Source: DASTBU01 sp035711845
GTDB taxonomy: Bacteria; Acidobacteriota; Vicinamibacteria; Vicinamibacterales; 2-12-FULL-66-21
NCBI GenBank assembly: GCA_035711845.1
Contig: DASTBU010000106.1
Coordinates: 1-35,831 of the forward strand
DNA: 35,831 nucleotides
Direction of reading: 5' to 3'
Shown here in pieces: positions 1 to 9,646 of the stretch. A program made the position numbers and the translations under genes. Within the stretch, counting starts at the first letter, position 1; every line of letters starts with the position of its first letter. The notes under the pieces were generated by a model. It was given only the letters and a program-made list of their open reading frames with translations. It searched no databases and was not told where the DNA came from.

Positions 1-28
1 CCATCGGGAAGCGGTCACGCCGAGGGTT

Positions 29-745
29 GTGCCCTTCGGCATGGAGTTCGAGCCGCTGGAGCGAATCATCGGGTATCGCTTCCGCGATCGAGGGCTGCTC
101 GAGCACGCGTTGACGCACAGCTCGCGCGTGCACGAGGACGCCAGCGGAGGCGTCATCGACAACGAGTCGCTGGAGTTCCTCGGCGACTCAATCCTCGGGT
201 TCGTCGTCGCCGACATGCTCTTTCGCGAGTTTCCCCAACACAACGAGGGCCAGAAGTCGAAGCTGAAGGCGTCGATCGTCTCGGCCAGCTCGCTGGCCAG
301 GCTGGGAGAGCGGATCGGTCTCGGCGAGCACCTGATCCTGGGGCGGGGGGAGGAAAAGACCGGAGGGCGTTGGAAGCGCGCGCTGATTGCCGACTGCTAC
401 GAGGCGCTCATCGCGGCGATCTACCTCGATGGCGGCATCGAGGCCGCCCGGACGTTCATCGAGCGCCAGTTCGCGTCTCTCATCGAAGAGGCGAAGCGGA
501 CCGGCGCGCACGCGGCGTTCACGGAGGACTACAAATCAGCGCTGCAGGAATGGCTGCAATCGCACGATCGGGGGCTGCCCGTGTACCGGCTGGTGGCGGA
601 GGCGGGTCCCGCGCACAAACGGCAGTTCGCGGTCGAGGTGCTCGTGAGCGGGGAGCCGGTGGCGCGGGCGGAAGGCCGGAGCAAAAAGGAAGCCGCGCAG
701 GCTGCTGCGAAGGCGGCGCTCGGCCTCCTCAATCAATCTCGATGA
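29..745 (+). CDS. rnc: Ribonuclease III
   Basis: Endoribonuclease that cleaves double-stranded RNA in rRNA precursor processing and mRNA turnover; it acts in the cytoplasm. The N-terminal half carries the RNase III signature NESLEFLGDS (residues 45-54) with catalytic E49 and D53. The second acidic pair is D122 and E125 (ADCYEAL). A double-stranded RNA-binding domain fills about residues 165-235, ending in the typical KKEAAQAAAKAAL helix. The length of 238 aa is normal. The start is uncertain: GTG at 29 has GAGGG very close upstream, whereas ATG at 41 (MEFEPLERI) would also fit the family. The stop overlaps the 3' end of the opposing ATPase gene by 17 bp. The 28 bases upstream are too few to name the preceding gene. 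Confidence 0.96.
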   Translation: MPFGMEFEPLERIIGYRFRDRGLLEHALTHSSRVHEDASGGVIDNESLEFLGDSILGFVVADMLFREFPQHNEGQKSKLKASIVSASSLARLGERIGLGEHLILGRGEEKTGGRWKRALIADCYEALIAAIYLDGGIEAARTFIERQFASLIEEAKRTGAHAAFTEDYKSALQEWLQSHDRGLPVYRLVAEAGPAHKRQFAVEVLVSGEPVARAEGRSKKEAAQAAAKAALGLLNQSR

Positions 746-1915
746 TGCCCCAGTTCCGAGCGCGCGAATCCTCGGCTGGGGCGCCGGCCAGGGCCAACGC
801 GGGCTCGCTCTGGGGCAGCCGGGCCATCACGTAGGCATGGACTTCCCGGGCGATGTCGTCGTCGGTGGGCGGCGCCGGCCGGCCGTGCACCCGGAGCCAC
901 AGCCGCATCATGGGATCCGCAAAGCTGTAGCGCTTCTGGTGCGACACGATCAGATCCACGTCCTCCAGCCACGACAAATAGTCCTTGGTGGACCCTGGCG
1001 TGCGGCGGAGACGCAGCGCAATCTCGGTGAGCGTCAACGGCTCTTCCCGGGCAAGGACGTCGAGGATCGCCTTGAGCGCACCGTAGCCGCGCGCGCGATG
1101 CAGCCGCAGCTCGTAGCAGAATCGGCAGGCGGCCGCCAGCTCGCCGCCGGGCGCGAGCAGCGCGGAGAGCGCGCTCACGGGATCGGCGGCGGCGCGCGCC
1201 GCGCTCGTCGCCGCCGTGTCGGCAATCAGGTGTGCGTACTGGGGGCGGCCGTCGGAGAGCGCCTGGAGCAGCACGGCGAGATCGTCACGCGCGCGATCCT
1301 CTTCCTCCTCGCGGAAGGCACCGCCGCCCTTGTGGTCGGCCGTGGCCGGCAGGGTGGCGCGAATCTCGGCTGCCGTCAGCGGACCCACGTGAACGACCTC
1401 GAACCGTGGCGGCGCATCTCGCAGCAGTCGCAGCGCGCGGGCCGTATACCGCGTCGTCAGGACGAAGCGATTGCCGCTCGAGGAGAGCGCGGCAAGCAGA
1501 TCGCGCAGCACCGCCCGCAGCCCCGGGAAGCTCTCGAACGTCCGAAACTCGAGGAACTCGTCCAGCAGGAACGTCGCGGGCGCATCCCCGGGCGCGCGTG
1601 CCGTGTCGAGCAGCGCGAGCGTGGCGTCGAACGCCTCGCGAGGTCCGGGCGCTTCAGGGCCGCCGGCGCCGTACGGATGTGCGTGGAACGGGGACGCCTC
1701 GCGGATCGACGCGAGGCAGCGCTCAGGGGTGGTGGCGATCCGCTCGATGTCGAGATATTGGCTCGTGGCGCGGCCGATGAGGCCGTTCAGGCGCAGGAGC
1801 AGGGACGTCCGGCCGGAACCGCAGCCGCCCAGCACCACGGGAATGCGGGTCTGACCGCCCGGACCGTCCAGCGTCGAGAGCACACGCCGTTCGAGCGCCG
1901 GCCGCTCGGGAATCA

Positions 1916-1919
<4 letters not shown>
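729..1919 (-). CDS. AAA/STAND-like ATPase with C-terminal winged helix, coupled to hutU
   Basis: A 396-aa P-loop ATPase resembling the Arch_ATPase/AAA_16 group. It has a Walker A-like loop GGCGSGRTS with Arg where Lys is usual, a Walker B TFLLDEF, and a sensor-1-like strand (RFVLTTR). The C-terminal half resembles the winged-helix region of such ATPases (LTLTEIALRLRRTPGSTKDY, then RYSFADPMMRLWLRV). The role is unknown; the family is linked to regulation or NTP-dependent switching. The start codon lies in ATGATGA: the first ATG (1919-1917) overlaps the hutU stop TGA (1918-1916), so translation is probably coupled to hutU. The gene ends 17 bp inside rnc on the other strand. No transmembrane segment is evident. 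A link to histidine catabolism is inferred only from the overlap. Confidence 0.85.
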
Positions 1920-3592
<1,673 letters not shown>

Positions 3593-3653
3593 GAGCGGCT
3601 GTCGATCATTTTCGGAACCCGGCTCCACGAGCGCGTGCTCATCGGAGGTAAGC

Positions 3654-3682
3654 AATCTAGAAACGAACGCGCGGCTTGTCAA
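3654..3682 (-). promoter_or_regulatory. Predicted sigma70-type promoter for hutU-ATPase
   Basis: On the minus strand a perfect -35 TTGACA (3682-3677) is separated by exactly 17 bp from a -10 TAGATT (3659-3654). The site sits in a locally AT-rich stretch just after the hutH stop and before the hutU start. Transcription would begin near 3647 and give a leader of about 55 nt. It implies that hutU and the ATPase can be transcribed separately from hutH. Confidence 0.65.
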
Positions 3683-3701
3683 ATTGAAACTGAAAAATTT
3701 C

Positions 3702-5222
3702 TTACTTGACATCTCCGGTGCAGACGGACTCCAGCGCTCCGCTCTCGATCATCGCGGCAATTCGCTCGATATCGGGCGCGGGCGGCCTGTCGTCGGTGAG
3801 CGGCGCCACCTCAGCGCGAACCCTCGCGTGCACGCGTTGCAGCAACGGCGACGTCGCCAGCGGCGCCAGGAGGTCGATCGCCTGACACGCGAAGATCAGC
3901 TCGATTGCCACGACCCGCGTCGCCAGCTCCAGCGCGCGCGCGGCCTTCAGCGCGGCGCCCATGCTCATGCTGACGTGATCTTCACGATTGGCCGAGGTCG
4001 GGATCGTATCGACACTTGCCGGATGGGCCAGCGTCTTGATCTCCGATGTCAGCGCGGCCGCCGTCACTTGCGCCATCATGTAACCCGATTGCAGCCCGCC
4101 GTGCCGCGTGAGGAAGGCCGGCAGGTCGCTGAGCACCGGGTTCACGAGGCGATCCGATCGGCGCTCGCTGATCGTGACGATCTGCGCCAGGGCGATCGCC
4201 AGCAGATCCGCCGCCACCGCGAGCGGCGCGCCATGAAAATTGCCGCCGGACACGATGTCCCCGTCTCCGGCGAAGACCATCGGGTTGTCCGTGGCGGCGT
4301 TCATCTCGATGGACACGGCCTCGCGTACGAACCGCAGCGCGTCCCTGGCGGCGCCGTGCACCTGGGCGGCGCAGCGAAGGGAATAGGCATCCTGGACGCG
4401 CCCGCAGTCGGCGTGCGAGGCGTTGATCCCGCTGCCTTCGAGCAGCCGGAGGATATTACGGGCAGACGTGCGCTGACCCTCGTAGGGCCTCGCGTCATGA
4501 ACGCGCGGATCGAAGGGACGGATCGAGCCCCGCAGCCCGTCGATCGAGAGCGCGGCCGCGATGTCGGCCGCCCGCGCCAGGCGCTCGGCCCCGCCGAGCG
4601 CCAGCGCGAGGACGGCCGCCGACGGCTGCGTACCGTTGATCAGCGCGAGCCCTTCCTTGGCTGCCAGCGTCACCGGCTCGAGTTCCGCCAGCGCCAGCGC
4701 TTCGCGGCCAGGCCGCCGGCGCGGATTGTCGCCCACCGTCGCTTCGCCCTCGCCGATCAGGACGAGTGCGAGGTGGGCGAGCGGTGCGAGGTCGCCGCTC
4801 GCGCCGACCGAGCCCCGGCTCGGAACGATGGGATGGACGCGCCGGTTGAGCAGTGCGATGAAACGCTCGAGCGTGGTCAGCCGGATGCCCGAGAACCCCT
4901 TCGCGAGCACGTTGGCGCGCAGCGCCATCGAGGCGCGGACCGCCCGCACGGAGAGCGGCTCGCCCACGCCCGCCGCGTGGCTGCGCAGCAGATTCAGCTG
5001 GAGGGCCTCGAGCCCGTCGCGGGCAATCGCGGTCTCGGCCAGCGCTCCAAATCCGGTGTTGACGCCGTACACCGCCTCGGTGCCCGAGGCGTGGCGATCG
5101 ACGACCGCGCGCGACGCACTCACGCGTCCCGCGGCCTCCTCGGGCAGGTCCACCGTCTCGAACGCGTCGGCGATCGCGATGAGTTGTTCGACGGTGAGCG
5201 AAGAGCCGGTGAGGTGAATCAT
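3702..5222 (-). CDS. hutH: Histidine ammonia-lyase (histidase)
   Basis: Removes ammonia from L-histidine to give trans-urocanate, the first step of histidine catabolism. The 506-aa length is normal. The MIO electrophile forms from A141-S142-G143 in GSVGASGDLAPLAH. Other family landmarks are YGVNTGFGALAE near residue 52, LLRSHAAGVGEP, QDAYSLRCAAQVHG, and the NREDHVSMSMGAA segment. The start MIHLTGSSLTVEQL matches family N-termini, although there is no clear Shine-Dalgarno. The stop TAA is followed by an AT-rich spacer holding the hutU promoter. It diverges from purA across 243 bp. Confidence 0.97.
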   Translation of the reverse strand: MIHLTGSSLTVEQLIAIADAFETVDLPEEAAGRVSASRAVVDRHASGTEAVYGVNTGFGALAETAIARDGLEALQLNLLRSHAAGVGEPLSVRAVRASMALRANVLAKGFSGIRLTTLERFIALLNRRVHPIVPSRGSVGASGDLAPLAHLALVLIGEGEATVGDNPRRRPGREALALAELEPVTLAAKEGLALINGTQPSAAVLALALGGAERLARAADIAAALSIDGLRGSIRPFDPRVHDARPYEGQRTSARNILRLLEGSGINASHADCGRVQDAYSLRCAAQVHGAARDALRFVREAVSIEMNAATDNPMVFAGDGDIVSGGNFHGAPLAVAADLLAIALAQIVTISERRSDRLVNPVLSDLPAFLTRHGGLQSGYMMAQVTAAALTSEIKTLAHPASVDTIPTSANREDHVSMSMGAALKAARALELATRVVAIELIFACQAIDLLAPLATSPLLQRVHARVRAEVAPLTDDRPPAPDIERIAAMIESGALESVCTGDVK

Positions 5223-5298
5223 GACGAACGCACGTCAGCCTGCCGCGATGGCCGGGAACGCCGGCGGCCATCCATCCCGAACGCCCATGTCCGCTGGA

Positions 5299-5315
5299 GG
5301 CCTTGACCGACTCGA
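5299..5315. repeat. 17-bp direct repeat, copy 1 (upstream of purA)
   Basis: GGCCTTGACCGACTCGA, identical to 6773-6789 on the other side of purA. Partial similarity continues downstream: ATC-AGAG here and TTCTAGAG in copy 2. It lies in the hutH-purA intergenic region, with no recognised function. Confidence 0.75.
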
Positions 5316-5421
5316 ATCAGAGCTTCCGAGTCGAGTGCCCGGTCGCGGCCGTCCGCGCGCCTGCCCCGAAGCGCACAACGCGTAGGCGGGTCAGCGAGAC
5401 GTTGTCCAACAATGCGGTCTG

Positions 5422-5438
5422 GCGAGGCGGAGCCTCGC
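5422..5438. promoter_or_regulatory. Perfect palindrome upstream of purA
   Basis: GCGAGGC-GGA-GCCTCGC, a 7-bp inverted repeat with a 3-nt centre. It ends 12 bp before the purA -10 box, where a -35 element or operator would sit. It could be a repressor site, or a DNA or RNA hairpin. Confidence 0.5.
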
Positions 5439-5450
5439 TGGGATTGAAGG

Positions 5451-5456
5451 TAGAAT
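5451..5456 (+). promoter_or_regulatory. -10 box of purA, probable leaderless start
   Basis: TAGAAT ends 9 nt before the purA ATG (5466), and there is no Shine-Dalgarno at normal distance. Transcription is expected to begin within about 3 nt of the start codon. No convincing -35 is visible at 17 bp. Confidence 0.5.
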
Positions 5457-5465
5457 ACTTCAGTT

Positions 5466-6758
5466 ATGAACATCGCCGTACTCGGCGCGCAGTGGGGAGA
5501 CGAAGGCAAGGGAAAGATCGTCGACCTGCTGACGCCGAACTTCTCCATCGTGGCACGCTACCAGGGTGGACACAACGCCGGCCACACGGTGTACGCCAAC
5601 GGGCGCAAGTTCGTTCTCCGGTTGCTGCCGTCAGGCATTCTCCACGACGGCATCACCTGTGTCATCGGGAACGGCGTGGTGGTCGACCCGCAGGCGCTCT
5701 TCGCCGAGATCGACGAGCTGGCCCAGACGGGCATCGCGGTGGGCGATCGACTGGTCATCAGCGACAAGGCGCACCTGATTCTTCCTTATCATCGAGAGCT
5801 CGATCTCCTCAGCGAGGCGCGTCGAGGCGAACGCCGCATCGGCACCACCTCGCGCGGCATCGGGCCGGCCTACGAGGACAAGATCGGCCGTCGGGGCATC
5901 CGGCTCGGGGACCTCGCTCACGAAGCGTCGCTCGCCGAGGCCGTCCAGCACAACGTCGCGGCACGCAATCGGCTGATCGCCGACTCCACGATGGACTGGC
6001 GCCAGGTGTTCGACGAGCTCCGCCAGGCCTGGCAGCGGATGGCGCCGTGGGTCACCGACGTCTCGCTGTTCCTCGCGCGCGCAGGACAGGCCCGCCGGCC
6101 CGTCATGTTCGAAGGGGCGCAGGGCACGCTGCTCGACATCGATCACGGCACCTACCCCTACGTCACCTCGTCGAATGCGACCACGGGTGGCATCTGCACG
6201 GGTCTCGGCGTCGGGCCGCGCGCGATCGACAAGGTCCTGGGCGTGGCGAAGGCCTACACCACTCGCGTCGGGGAAGGCCCGCTGCCCACCGAGCTCACCG
6301 GGCCGATCGGGGATCGGCTGCGAGAGACCGGCCAGGAGTTCGGCGCGGTGACGGGACGGCCGCGGCGATGCGGGTGGTACGATGCCGTGGCGGTGCGCTA
6401 CGCCGTCCGCGTGAACGGCCTCGACGCGCTCGCGCTCACGAAGCTCGATGTGCTCGACGGCCTGCCCGAACTGCAGATGTGCACCGCCTATCGCTGTCGC
6501 GGCGCAACCTTGACGGAAATGCCGGGCGATCTGGTACAGCTCATGGCATCCGAGCCGGTCTACGAGACGCTGCCGGGCTGGACGTCGCCGACCAAAGGCG
6601 TCCGGCGATTCGAGGACCTGCCACGTGAGGCCCGGGGCTACATCGCGCGCCTGGAGGAAATCACGGGCGTGCCGGCTGCACTGGTCTCGACAGGATCCGC
6701 GCGTGAGGACACGATTCTGCGAGAGGGAATCCTGTCGCCCGAGCTGGCGATCGGGTAA
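5466..6758 (+). CDS. purA: Adenylosuccinate synthetase
   Basis: GTP-dependent condensation of IMP with aspartate to give adenylosuccinate, the first committed step to AMP. The 430-aa protein opens with the family hallmark WGDEGKGK (residues 10-17), containing the catalytic Asp (D12) and the phosphate loop. GGHNAGHT follows near residue 37, then the FEGAQGTLLDIDHGTYPYVTSSN segment, the TRVGEGPLPTEL loop, and the C-terminal base-recognition region LTKLDVLDG. The ATG start gives the canonical N-terminus MNIAVLGAQ. It is a single gene flanked by a 17-bp direct repeat, with a palindrome upstream. Convergent with the PilZ gene, 33 bp away. Confidence 0.98.
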   Translation: MNIAVLGAQWGDEGKGKIVDLLTPNFSIVARYQGGHNAGHTVYANGRKFVLRLLPSGILHDGITCVIGNGVVVDPQALFAEIDELAQTGIAVGDRLVISDKAHLILPYHRELDLLSEARRGERRIGTTSRGIGPAYEDKIGRRGIRLGDLAHEASLAEAVQHNVAARNRLIADSTMDWRQVFDELRQAWQRMAPWVTDVSLFLARAGQARRPVMFEGAQGTLLDIDHGTYPYVTSSNATTGGICTGLGVGPRAIDKVLGVAKAYTTRVGEGPLPTELTGPIGDRLRETGQEFGAVTGRPRRCGWYDAVAVRYAVRVNGLDALALTKLDVLDGLPELQMCTAYRCRGATLTEMPGDLVQLMASEPVYETLPGWTSPTKGVRRFEDLPREARGYIARLEEITGVPAALVSTGSAREDTILREGILSPELAIG

Positions 6759-6759
6759 C

Positions 6760-6777
6760 AGGCCTCGCGAGGGGCCT
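6760..6777 (+). terminator. GC-rich hairpin after purA
   Basis: AGGCC (6760-6764) can pair with GGCCT (6773-6777) around an eight-base centre, two bases after the purA stop. No T-run follows, so it is a weak intrinsic terminator at best. The right arm is shared with copy 2 of the 17-bp repeat. Confidence 0.3.
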
Positions 6778-6789
6778 TGACCGACTCGA
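6773..6789. repeat. 17-bp direct repeat, copy 2 (downstream of purA)
   Basis: GGCCTTGACCGACTCGA, identical to 5299-5315. It lies in the 33-bp gap between the stops of purA and the convergent PilZ gene. Confidence 0.75.
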
Positions 6790-6791
6790 TT

Positions 6792-7499
6792 CTAGAGTTT
6801 GTGGCGGGCGCAGTAATCCGCCATCGCCGCCGCGTCAGCATCGAGGAACTCGACGCCCGCGCGATAGCGGGGCGGCTCGGTCGGCTTGGGCAGCTCGAAC
6901 TTCGCCCACGCGATGGCGCCGCGGAACCGCATGACGAACTCGTCGGTCGGCACGCTGATCCGCACCCGCTGATTGGGCCGCAGGATCGTTCCCGACACGA
7001 CTTGCGCGCCGATCACGGACAGATCCACCAGTTGGGCGGCATTGCCATCGAGCTGAATTTCGACACCCTGCCTGATGCGATAGCGTGGCGCCCGGCGCGT
7101 CCCGTGCCAGTCGAGTTGCGGCGGCTCTTCCTCGGTGGCGACCGGAGCGGAGACGTGCGCCAGGGGCTCGCGAGCCGACGAGACCGACGTGGCTGCCGGC
7201 GCCTCGACCGACGCCTGTTTCACGACACGGGTGTAGTCGCCGGTGTGAGACATCACGCGCACCTCGGCGTGGCCGAGATTCGGATCGGTCTTGATTCGAT
7301 TGATCAGGGCGGCGCCGCGCGGGGTGGCGGCAAACAATCGCTCGAGGACGATCAGGCCAGGCCGGTGCGCCAGGATCGCCTGCAGCGCCTGAATGGGTTC
7401 GGTATCGGCGAAGGTCAACGTCTCGCCGTTGTCCGACAGGCGATCGCGCAGTTCCGGCATCAGATTGGACGCGGCAATAACCACCGAGGAGGCAGACAT
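6792..7499 (-). CDS. Pseudo-receiver / PilZ c-di-GMP-binding protein
   Basis: A 235-aa two-domain protein. Residues ~5-85 look like a response-regulator receiver fold (PGLIVLERLFAATPRGAALINRIKTDP), but the usual phospho-acceptor Asp is Glu (E53). The domain is therefore probably non-phosphorylated or locked. After a variable linker (~95-130) comes a PilZ domain (~133-230) with both c-di-GMP contacts: RRAPR (R135 and R139) and DLSVIG (D159, S161, G164). It probably couples c-di-GMP to an output by protein contact, as there is no DNA-binding domain. ATG 7499 is chosen because a -10 box (7512-7507) sits 7 nt upstream; an in-frame start at 7580 would lie upstream of that box. Divergent from the HAD gene by 46 bp. 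Confidence 0.85.
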   Translation of the reverse strand: MSASSVVIAASNLMPELRDRLSDNGETLTFADTEPIQALQAILAHRPGLIVLERLFAATPRGAALINRIKTDPNLGHAEVRVMSHTGDYTRVVKQASVEAPAATSVSSAREPLAHVSAPVATEEEPPQLDWHGTRRAPRYRIRQGVEIQLDGNAAQLVDLSVIGAQVVSGTILRPNQRVRISVPTDEFVMRFRGAIAWAKFELPKPTEPPRYRAGVEFLDADAAAMADYCARHKL

Positions 7500-7506
7500 C
7501 CGGTCC

Positions 7507-7512
7507 ATTTTA
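7507..7512 (-). promoter_or_regulatory. -10 box of the PilZ gene, probable leaderless start
   Basis: On the minus strand TAAAAT (within GATAAAAT) ends 7 nt before the ATG at 7499. No Shine-Dalgarno lies between. It is the only AT-rich patch in the short divergent gap and may also serve the HAD gene on the other strand. Confidence 0.45.
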
Positions 7513-7545
7513 TCACGCCGATCGACGCACCCCGGCCGCACCGCC

Positions 7546-8274
7546 ATGCTGCGAGCCATTCTCTTTGATCTCGACGACACGCTGTTCGATCACAGTTTTG
7601 GCGCCCGCGAGGCGCTCGCCGGGGTCCACCGCTCCCACGAGTGCTTCGCCACCATTCCCTTCGAGGACTTCGCGCGTGCTCACGCAGAGCATCTCGAGGC
7701 GCTGCACCAGGAGGTCCTCGCGGGCAGAACCCACATCGACGCGGCACGCATCGAGCGATTCCGGCGGCTGTTCCGTGCGGCAGGGGTCGCCGGCGACGAG
7801 GCCGCGGCAGCGGCCGCCGTCTATCGCGAGGCTTACGTGAGGGCGCGACGCGCGGTTCAGGGCGCGCACGCGCTGCTCGCGGCGCTCGGAACGCACGCGC
7901 CGATCGTCGTCGTCTCCAACAATCTGCTGGCCGAGCAGCGCGAAAAAGTCGAGCACTGCGGGCTGTCGCCGCACATCGACTCGCTCGTCGTCTCCGAGGA
8001 AGTGGGTGTCGCGAAGCCCGATCCCCAGATTTTCAGCATCGCGCTCGACCGTGTGGGAGCGCGGCCCGACGAGGCTGTCATGGTTGGAGATTCGTGGGCC
8101 GCGGATGTCGTGGGCGCGCTCGCGGCCGGTATCGTTCCCGTGTGGTTCAATCCGCTGGGACGGCCCCTGCCGGTCACCTCGCCGGATGTCGCCGAACTGC
8201 GCGCGCTCGAGCCGGTCGAGCACGCGGTCGAGACGATTCTGGGGACTCATTCGAACCGTGCGAATCGGGATTGA
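7546..8274 (+). CDS. HAD-superfamily hydrolase (subfamily IA, YjjG/Gph-like phosphatase)
   Basis: A 242-aa soluble phosphatase with all four HAD motifs: I FDLDDTLFD (nucleophile and acid/base Asp near the N-terminus), II VVVSNN, III the Lys in GVAKPDP, and IV MVGDSWAAD. A helical cap lies between motifs I and II, typical of subfamily IA (nucleotidase or phosphoglycolate phosphatase-like). Substrate cannot be read from sequence. The start MLRAILFDLDDT puts motif I at the expected place; an in-frame start at 7393 would overlap the PilZ gene. No strong Shine-Dalgarno is seen. Its last 17 bp overlap the mak gene start, suggesting translational coupling and a shared role in sugar-phosphate metabolism. 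Confidence 0.9.
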   Translation: MLRAILFDLDDTLFDHSFGAREALAGVHRSHECFATIPFEDFARAHAEHLEALHQEVLAGRTHIDAARIERFRRLFRAAGVAGDEAAAAAAVYREAYVRARRAVQGAHALLAALGTHAPIVVVSNNLLAEQREKVEHCGLSPHIDSLVVSEEVGVAKPDPQIFSIALDRVGARPDEAVMVGDSWAADVVGALAAGIVPVWFNPLGRPLPVTSPDVAELRALEPVEHAVETILGTHSNRANRD

Positions 8275-9187
8275 TCTCGGCGGCACGAAGATCGAAGCGC
8301 TGGCACTCGACAGCCGCGGCGTCGAGCGCTTCCGACAGCGCATCGCGACGCCGCGCGACGATTACGGCGCAACCCTCGCTGCCATCGGCGACCTCGTACG
8401 GCAGGCGGAAGGGGTCGTGGGCGCGTCGACCGTCGGCATCGGCATGCCGGGGGTGATCTCGCCGGCGACGGGACTCGTGAAAAACGCCAACTCGACCTGG
8501 CTGAACGGCCGGCCGCTCGAACAGGATCTCATCGCGCGCCTCGGGCCCCGCGTCCGCCTGGCAAACGACGCGAATTGTTTTGCGCTCTCCGAGGCAACCG
8601 ATGGCGCAGCGGCGGGCGCCGGCTGCGTCTTCGGTGTCATCGTCGGAACCGGCGCGGGCGGCGGCATCGTCGTTGACGGCCGGGTGCTGGTCGGCGCCAA
8701 CGCGATCGCCGGCGAGTGGGGCCACAATCCCATGCCGTGGCCCGAGCCGGGAGAATGGCCCGGTCCCCCTTGCTACTGCGGCCGCACGGGATGCATCGAA
8801 ACGTTCCTGTCGGGCCCGGGCATGGCGCGAGATCATTACGAGGCCACCAATGCGCGTCTCGAGCCGTCGGTCATCGCCGAGCGAGCCGGCCGCGGCGACC
8901 GTGCGGCGGCCGAAACGGTGGAGCGATACGAACGCCGCATGGCCCGGGCGCTCGCGTCGATCATCAACGTGATCGATCCCGACGTGATCGTGCTCGGCGG
9001 CGGCATGTCCAGAATGCGCGGCGTGTACCAGCGGGTGCCCGCCTTGTGGACGCGGTTCGTGTTCTCGGACCGAGTGACGACCAGGCTCGTCGACAACCTT
9101 CACGGGGACTCGAGCGGCGTCAGGGGCGCCGCCTGGCTCTGGTCCCGCACGAGCGCTTCAGGCGCTGCAGATGCGGACGCGATCTGA
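8258..9187 (+). CDS. mak: ROK-family fructokinase (Mak-like)
   Basis: ATP-dependent sugar kinase of 309 aa that closely matches the E. coli Mak/YajF type. It has RIGIDLGGTKIEALALD (ATP phosphate-1 loop), KNANSTWLNG, NDANCFALSEA with the catalytic Asp, the ROK zinc site GEWGHNP followed by CYCGRTGCIE, IDPDVIVLGGGMS (adenosine site), and a C-terminal GDSSGVRGAAWLW. Expected reaction: D-fructose (perhaps also mannose) to the 6-phosphate in the cytoplasm. The GTG start at 8258 is set by the family N-terminus and lies 17 bp inside the HAD gene. The neighbouring HAD phosphatase and this kinase may handle the same sugar phosphates. Confidence 0.92.
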   Translation: MRIGIDLGGTKIEALALDSRGVERFRQRIATPRDDYGATLAAIGDLVRQAEGVVGASTVGIGMPGVISPATGLVKNANSTWLNGRPLEQDLIARLGPRVRLANDANCFALSEATDGAAAGAGCVFGVIVGTGAGGGIVVDGRVLVGANAIAGEWGHNPMPWPEPGEWPGPPCYCGRTGCIETFLSGPGMARDHYEATNARLEPSVIAERAGRGDRAAAETVERYERRMARALASIINVIDPDVIVLGGGMSRMRGVYQRVPALWTRFVFSDRVTTRLVDNLHGDSSGVRGAAWLWSRTSASGAADADAI

Positions 9188-9214
9188 GGGCGCGAGCCGG
9201 CAACCGCCCCCGAA

Positions 9215-9238
9215 ACTTCAGCCTTCCCACTTCAGCCT
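9215..9238. repeat. Short tandem direct repeat between convergent genes
   Basis: ACTTCAGCCT occurs at 9215-9224 and again at 9229-9238 (14-bp period) in the 53-bp gap between the mak stop and the stop of the small convergent gene. No hairpin or T-run is evident. Confidence 0.6.
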
Positions 9239-9240
9239 GC

Positions 9241-9519
9241 CTAATGAGACCGCGTGTGGAAGCCCGCCGCCTCCAGCTCGTGACGCGCTTCGGTGAAGAG
9301 GGCCATCGTGTCGGGCGGCACTGGCATTTCGCCGCGATGCAGGAGCCGGTCCACGTTGTACATACGGAACCGGATTCCTTCCATGTGGAAGGCGGCGATC
9401 GCCCGCGACAGCGCCTCGCATTCGTCGATGAGGGGCTGAACCGCGGAGGGCCGTGCCTGGGCTTTGAGCCGGGCGATCAGTGTATCGACCCGCGACTTGG
9501 CTTCCTGCCGATGATCCAT
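9241..9519 (-). CDS. Small hypothetical protein (92 aa)
   Basis: A 92-aa soluble, mostly helical protein that I do not recognise. It opens MDHRQEAKSRVDTLIARLKAQ, has a charged first half, then AFHMEGIRFRMYNVDRLLHRG, and ends in a helix EARHELEAAG. The start at 9519 is chosen because residues upstream in this frame are Arg/Ser-rich and look non-coding. The Shine-Dalgarno is weak (AGGA about 14 nt upstream). Convergent with mak and divergent from the chlorite-dismutase-family gene. Composition after the start is protein-like, but I have no homology evidence. Confidence 0.6.
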   Translation of the reverse strand: MDHRQEAKSRVDTLIARLKAQARPSAVQPLIDECEALSRAIAAFHMEGIRFRMYNVDRLLHRGEMPVPPDTMALFTEARHELEAAGFHTRSH

Positions 9520-9633
9520 GGGTGAACGTGATCCTGACTGGGAATCAGGGTAGCCAGCGCGGCAGGCGCACGTCAATGGACTGCGCGATCGCGGGATCCC
9601 GTGATCCTGGGGACGCGTGAACCGCGAGTGCGG

Positions 9634-9639
9634 TATAAC
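9634..9639 (+). promoter_or_regulatory. -10 box of the Cld-family gene, probable leaderless start
   Basis: TATAAC ends 7 nt before ATG 9647 and there is no Shine-Dalgarno. It also argues against the upstream in-frame GTG at 9617, which would lie before the box. Confidence 0.5.
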
Positions 9640-9646
9640 GGAAGCC

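Noticed and set aside
3593..3712. 40-residue N-terminal extension of HutU from ATG 3712
   Set aside because: It would overlap hutH and translate across a near-consensus promoter. Family members start at the 3592 position.
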